From contig JBBKVK010000190.1 of NCBI GenBank assembly GCA_037968395.1, forward strand, positions 1 to 36,022: a DNA stretch of 36,022 bases, read 5' to 3'. The notes below the pieces were generated by a model that was not told the DNA's origin, did not search any database, and was given only the letters and a program-made list of their open reading frames with translations. Both the position numbers and the translations under genes were made by a program. This document shows, piece after piece, positions 32,087 through 36,022 of this stretch (its first letter is position 1; each line of letters starts with the position of its first letter). The DNA comes from JADKBO01 sp037968395. GTDB taxonomy: Bacteria > Bacteroidota > Bacteroidia > Chitinophagales > Saprospiraceae.

Positions 32087-33670
32087 TTATTCTAAAAAAC
32101 CTTTTAATGTATCCAAACTGTCAGCTTCATCTGCGCTTTTATCTTTACGCCACCTTTTAATCCTGGGAAATCTCAATGCTATACCACTTTTATGTCTTGT
32201 AGAAACTGCAATTCCTTCAAATGCAATTGTAAATACCAATTCTGGTTTTACACTCGAAACTGGTCCAAATTTTTCTCTAGTATTTTTTTTAACAAATGCA
32301 GTAATCTCTTTAAACTCTGCATCCGTCAATCCAGAATATGCTTTAGCAAAAGGCACAAGATTGTCTCCATCCCAAACTGCAAAAGTAAAATCTGAATATA
32401 AATTTGCTCTTCTTCCATGACCTCTTTGTGCATAAAGCATAACAGCATCAATTTCCATTGGATCAACTTTCCACTTCCACCATTCTCCTTTTTTTCTTCC
32501 TACTTTATACTCCGAGTTCTTTAGTTTGAGCATTAATCCTTCAGCATTGTTTTGCCGTGCTGTTTCTCGTATTTCAGTTAACTTTTGCCAAGAGTGAAAA
32601 GTTATATCTTTCGAAAAAATAATATTAGAATTACTACTTAAACCTTCTACTAAGTTTTGCAGTAGTAATCTTCTTTCGACTAGGGGCCGGTCTCTAATGT
32701 CTATCGAATTGTACTCTAATAAGTCATATGCTATTAGATAAATTGGGGCTTCAGTCAAGTGCTTTTTTGTAATTGTTTTTCTACCAATTCTAGTTTGCAG
32801 CACACTGAAGTCTAAAGGTACTTGATTTATCATTGGAATAATTTCTCCATCAATTACAAAATCATCCTCCTTTTCGTTTATAAGATTGCTAAATTCCGGA
32901 AATTTATCTGTCATCAGATCTTCTCCTCTGGACCAGATAAAGATTTGTCCTTCTCGTTTAATTACTTGACCTCTAATTCCATCCCATTTCCACTCGGTTG
33001 ACCATTCTTGTGGATCTCCAATATCATTGATGTCAATGTCAAGAGCATAAGCAAGATAAAAAGGATATGGTTTGGATTGGGTTTCACCTTTGCCTGGTTT
33101 TTCAATTAAAGAATGCCATGTTACTGTGGATGGTGTCCAGTTTCCCATTAATCTATGTGCAATCGTATTTTGATCTATACCAAGGAATTTGGATAAAGCA
33201 TTTACAATTGTTTTTTGTGATACACCAACTCTAAATCCTCCAGTAATAAGTTTATTAAATACAAATCTTTCTGCATTGGTCATATGATTCCATTTATCTA
33301 AAATGAATGTTTTCTTATAATCATCATCTTTAGACTTTAGATCAATCAACTCTTCTATTATTTGCGAGAGCGAAAATTCTCTCTTTTCTTTCGATTTAGG
33401 TATCAATAAAGATATAGTTTCAGCTAGATCACCAACAATATGATATGTTTCTTCAAATAACCACTGTGGTAAATTAGCTGCTTCTCTAGCCCATTTTCTT
33501 AATAAGGTGGTCTTAACTGCTCTTGGTGGTCTTTTTTTTGAAAAAATAGCCACAGTCCAAAGCCTATCACTATCGTTTATTTTACCAAAATATGCTACTA
33601 AGGCATCAATTTTACTATTTGTTTTTGTGGTACTGTCAATAATCCTAAATAATTCTACAAAATCTTTCAT
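32087..33670 (-). CDS. ATP-dependent DNA ligase (ligase-associated repair system)
   Basis: A 527-residue ligase. The N-terminal DNA-binding domain spans about 1-190. The adenylation motif EWKWDGIRGQ has nucleotidyl Lys228. GEDLMTDKFPEF, VIDGEIIP, EGLMLKLKNSEY and the KGEWWKWKVDP motif follow, then the OB domain. Length and gene pairing match the bacterial DNA-damage ligase that accompanies an MBL-fold exonuclease (the TIGR04120/TIGR04122 pair), not LigD. The start overlaps the exonuclease stop by 4 bp. The Lhr-like helicase and PdeM phosphoesterase that often complete the set are absent from the window. Confidence 0.9.
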   Translation of the reverse strand: MKDFVELFRIIDSTTKTNSKIDALVAYFGKINDSDRLWTVAIFSKKRPPRAVKTTLLRKWAREAANLPQWLFEETYHIVGDLAETISLLIPKSKEKREFSLSQIIEELIDLKSKDDDYKKTFILDKWNHMTNAERFVFNKLITGGFRVGVSQKTIVNALSKFLGIDQNTIAHRLMGNWTPSTVTWHSLIEKPGKGETQSKPYPFYLAYALDIDINDIGDPQEWSTEWKWDGIRGQVIKREGQIFIWSRGEDLMTDKFPEFSNLINEKEDDFVIDGEIIPMINQVPLDFSVLQTRIGRKTITKKHLTEAPIYLIAYDLLEYNSIDIRDRPLVERRLLLQNLVEGLSSNSNIIFSKDITFHSWQKLTEIRETARQNNAEGLMLKLKNSEYKVGRKKGEWWKWKVDPMEIDAVMLYAQRGHGRRANLYSDFTFAVWDGDNLVPFAKAYSGLTDAEFKEITAFVKKNTREKFGPVSSVKPELVFTIAFEGIAVSTRHKSGIALRFPRIKRWRKDKSADEADSLDTLKGFLE

Positions 33671-34686
33671 TCTGTGTCCATTTCTAAGTCAGCAGTTTCT
33701 CCGGTAAATTGTGTTTTTACAACTCGAGCATTATATCCTTTTTCTACCAAGTATTTAGTATAAATATCTGTATAACCGTGAGTTACATAGATATTTTCAG
33801 CTCCAGTCATAGCCACAGCTTCATTAAGTTCATCCCAATCCGCATGATCTGATAACACGAATCCTGTATCTACTGACCTCCTTCGTCTAGTACCTCTAAT
33901 ATTCATCCACCCGGATGCAATAGCATCACTATATTTTCTAAATCTCTGAGTCCAAGCACTATTTAAAGCAGAGGGTGGAGCAATAACTAAACCGCCATCG
34001 AATAATGAAGGCTTTTGACCTTGTACTATCCTAGTGGTTGAGGCAATTATTTCTCCTTGTTTTCTTAAGATTTCATTGGTGTTTTCTACTGCGCCATGAG
34101 TGAATATTTGTCCAATTGTGTGATCTACATTATTGATAATTCGCTGTGCTTTTCCTAAAGAATATGCTGCAATCACTGACACTTCTCCTTTTTCTTTATT
34201 TTCTCTCCACCAAGCACTAATTTCTTGCATAATCTCAGCCTGAGGCTGCCACTTGAATACTGGTAACCCAAATGTGGATTCTGTAATAAAATGGTGGCAT
34301 TTGATAGGTTCATAAAGCCCAGATATGCCATCATTTTCGAGTTTGTAATCTCCACTTACCACCCAGATTTCACCTCGATATTCTACTTTGATCTGAGCCG
34401 AACCTATAATATGGCCTGCAGGAGTAAAAGTAAAATGAACACCATTGATTGTAATAGTTTCACCATACGCGACCCCAGAAATATTTATGTGTGAGCCTAA
34501 TCTGAACTTAATGATTGGGACCGATTTGTGAGTAGCAATGTAGGCTTTGCTTCCATATCTTGCATGATCAGAGTGACCGTGAGTAATTAATGCTTTATTC
34601 ACAGGCTTCCATGGGTCAATGTAAACATCTGCTAAAGAACAATAAATGCCTTTTTCTGTAAAGGTTATTAATCGTGGTTCACTCAA
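33667..34686 (-). CDS. Ligase-associated DNA exonuclease, MBL/beta-CASP fold
   Basis: A 339-residue metallo-beta-lactamase nuclease. The metal site is ITHGHSDHARYG (H36, H38, D40, H41), FTPAGHIIGSAQIKVEY supplies the next His, and VVSGDYKLEND the bridging Asp. LSDHADWDEL near 280 is a beta-CASP/RNA-nuclease-like late motif with His, and VTHGYTD is the last His motif. It would process broken DNA ends before sealing by the overlapping ligase. It starts with TTG at 34686, as no in-frame ATG exists before an upstream stop. Divergent from the flippase gene. Confidence 0.9.
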   Translation of the reverse strand: MSEPRLITFTEKGIYCSLADVYIDPWKPVNKALITHGHSDHARYGSKAYIATHKSVPIIKFRLGSHINISGVAYGETITINGVHFTFTPAGHIIGSAQIKVEYRGEIWVVSGDYKLENDGISGLYEPIKCHHFITESTFGLPVFKWQPQAEIMQEISAWWRENKEKGEVSVIAAYSLGKAQRIINNVDHTIGQIFTHGAVENTNEILRKQGEIIASTTRIVQGQKPSLFDGGLVIAPPSALNSAWTQRFRKYSDAIASGWMNIRGTRRRRSVDTGFVLSDHADWDELNEAVAMTGAENIYVTHGYTDIYTKYLVEKGYNARVVKTQFTGETADLEMDTE

Positions 34687-34737
34687 TATTTTCTGATTAC
34701 AAGCTTAATTAATAAGTAGTTGAGTACTTTTACAATT

Positions 34738-34745
34738 CAAACTTA
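34738..34745 (-). promoter_or_regulatory. Putative -7 box of the exonuclease-ligase operon
   Basis: Minus-strand TAAGTTTG fits TAnnTTTG, 51 nt before the TTG start at 34686. The nearest TTTG (34774-34777) is 28 nt away, which is longer than usual. Confidence 0.35.
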
Positions 34746-34767
34746 ATAATTTAAAGATAGTTCACTG

Positions 34768-36022
34768 TTGATACAAAGAGAATTTTCAATAAATATTGTC
34801 ATTTTACTGTTGCTTAATTTTCTAGTAAAGCCACTTTACATCTTTGCTATTGAAGCAGGAGTACAAAATTTGGTTGGACCAACTGAATATGGTAAATACT
34901 TCATTTTGTTTGATTTTGTCTTTCTTTTTGTTTTTATCAATGATGCCGGAATTCAGAATTACAATAGTAGGCATGTTGCTAGTAATCGTGAAAATTTAGG
35001 CGCTTATTTTGGTGAATTATTGGGATTTAAGCTATTTACGGGACTGCTTTTTACACTTATAACCTTGACAAGTGCTTGGGCATTTGGCTATTTGTATCAA
35101 GAATGGCTAATGCTGATTATTATTTTAGGAGTGTTTTTTCTAAATTCAGTCTTTATGTTGTTAAGGAGTAGTCTAAGTGCCTTAGGGTATTACAGGTGGG
35201 ACAGTTACATTTCAGCTTTGGACAAAATAATACTTTTATTAGGTTTAGGAGTATTAGTTTGGAGAGGTTATAATGGAGCCGATTTCGAAATTATATGGTT
35301 TCCAATTGCTCAATTAATTGCAGCGATTATTGCCTGTTTTACGGCATTTTATTTATTAAAAAAGACAGCGATAAAGCTCAATGTCTCTTTTAGTTTTGAT
35401 GGATTTAAAAAAATGCTTTCTGTTACATTACCTTACGCAATGATACTTTTGCTTGCAGGAGCATACAATAGGGCTGATGCGGTTATGTTAGATCAATTAT
35501 TGTTAGATGGGGATTATCAAGCAGGCCTATACGCGGCAGCCTATAGACTTATTGACGCAGGAGGAATGGTAGGTTTTTTATTTGCGTCCTTATTACTGCC
35601 AATGTTTGCTAATATGATCACTAAAAAAGAAGACTACTCAAATCTTTTTTCGATGGCTTACAAGTATCTTTTTATCATTGGTTTATTGATTGCTTTGACT
35701 TGCGGTTTTTATGCAAATGATATATATAATATTTTGTATTCTGCAGAATATCAAGGTACTAGTAGTGTCTTGACTATTTTAATGTGGTCATTTGTCCCTG
35801 TAAGCTTGACTCATTGTTTTGGTTCTTTTCTCATTGCCAATGGCAAACTTAAAGCTATAAATACAATTTTTCTAATTGGACTAGTTACTAATTTAATTGG
35901 CAACTATTTTCTGATTCCGATTTATAAAGCAGAAGGTGCAGCATTTATGACTGTAATAACTCAGATATTTCTGCTTTTAGGAATGGTGTTTTATGTTGGT
36001 AAAAATTATTATAATTTAAATA
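34768..36022 (+). CDS. Polysaccharide/oligosaccharide flippase (partial, runs off window)
   Basis: An open frame of 418 codons with no stop up to the last base, so the 3' end is missing. The proposed start is TTG at 34768; the frame is closed by a TAA at 34747, and no ATG precedes the first helix (IVILLLLNFLVKPLYIF). At least ten hydrophobic segments are visible. LVGPTEYGKYFILFDFVF near 33-50, NRADAVMLDQLL near 232-243, and AGLYAAAYRLIDAGGMVGFLFASLLLPMF are characteristic of Wzx-type flippases of the MATE-like superfamily. It would carry undecaprenyl-linked glycans across the inner membrane. More glycan genes may follow outside the window. Confidence 0.8.
   Translation, partial: MIQREFSINIVILLLLNFLVKPLYIFAIEAGVQNLVGPTEYGKYFILFDFVFLFVFINDAGIQNYNSRHVASNRENLGAYFGELLGFKLFTGLLFTLITLTSAWAFGYLYQEWLMLIIILGVFFLNSVFMLLRSSLSALGYYRWDSYISALDKIILLLGLGVLVWRGYNGADFEIIWFPIAQLIAAIIACFTAFYLLKKTAIKLNVSFSFDGFKKMLSVTLPYAMILLLAGAYNRADAVMLDQLLLDGDYQAGLYAAAYRLIDAGGMVGFLFASLLLPMFANMITKKEDYSNLFSMAYKYLFIIGLLIALTCGFYANDIYNILYSAEYQGTSSVLTILMWSFVPVSLTHCFGSFLIANGKLKAINTIFLIGLVTNLIGNYFLIPIYKAEGAAFMTVITQIFLLLGMVFYVGKNYYNLN

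Overview
The window is from an AT-rich member of the Bacteroidota. Three independent signs support this. Two proteins carry C-terminal type IX secretion (T9SS) sorting domains. Several promoters match the Bacteroidota form (-7 box TAnnTTTG, -33 box TTTG or TTG). Ribosome binding sites are weak, and TTG starts recur. The Bacteroidota-type arginine decarboxylase and the DUF6702-like protein fit the same phylum; a marine or Saprospira-like lineage is a guess only. I saw no rRNA, tRNA, CRISPR array or intact insertion sequence.

Layout. 1-2.1 kb: a repeat-like hairpin, a small membrane peptide, and a membrane-bound one-component winged-helix regulator divergent from a small secreted protein. Four TTTACA boxes, one helical turn apart, lie between the divergent pair and are the likely operator. 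2.1-11.2 kb: ordinary functions, namely a PhnA-like protein, a RhlE-type RNA helicase, an EamA transporter, a secreted parallel beta-helix T9SS protein, uracil-DNA glycosylase with a DUF423 protein, an M32 carboxypeptidase, a small membrane protein and an orphan T9SS tail.

11.4-19.5 kb: a VOC protein, then seven tightly packed plus-strand genes ending at a strong terminator. They are two ATP-grasp ligases, an AstE/AspA-like zinc hydrolase, a very acidic small protein, arginine decarboxylase, agmatinase and a deoxyhypusine synthase-like enzyme. The last three make putrescine from arginine and probably go on to homospermidine. The first three look like a make-and-break amide-bond module, so the operon may make or recycle a polyamine or amino-acid conjugate. 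This is the best candidate for an undescribed system.

19.5-24.2 kb: a roughly 400-bp nested-palindrome element, an HTH-Fic fusion, an msrB-msrA pair, a NupG-like nucleoside transporter and a DUF1761 protein. 24.4-29.6 kb: the full trans-4-hydroxy-L-proline catabolic set. Hydroxyproline 2-epimerase, a D-hydroxyproline-type FAD oxidoreductase, a DapA-family deaminase and a ketoglutarate semialdehyde dehydrogenase carry the substrate to 2-oxoglutarate. The genes fall in two blocks separated by a hairpin and a good promoter.

29.6-36 kb: a decayed DUF4143 ATPase remnant, a CBS-domain protein, a second EamA transporter, a DUF6702-like protein, an overlapping ATP-dependent DNA ligase and ligase-associated exonuclease pair, and the start of a polysaccharide flippase that runs off the window.
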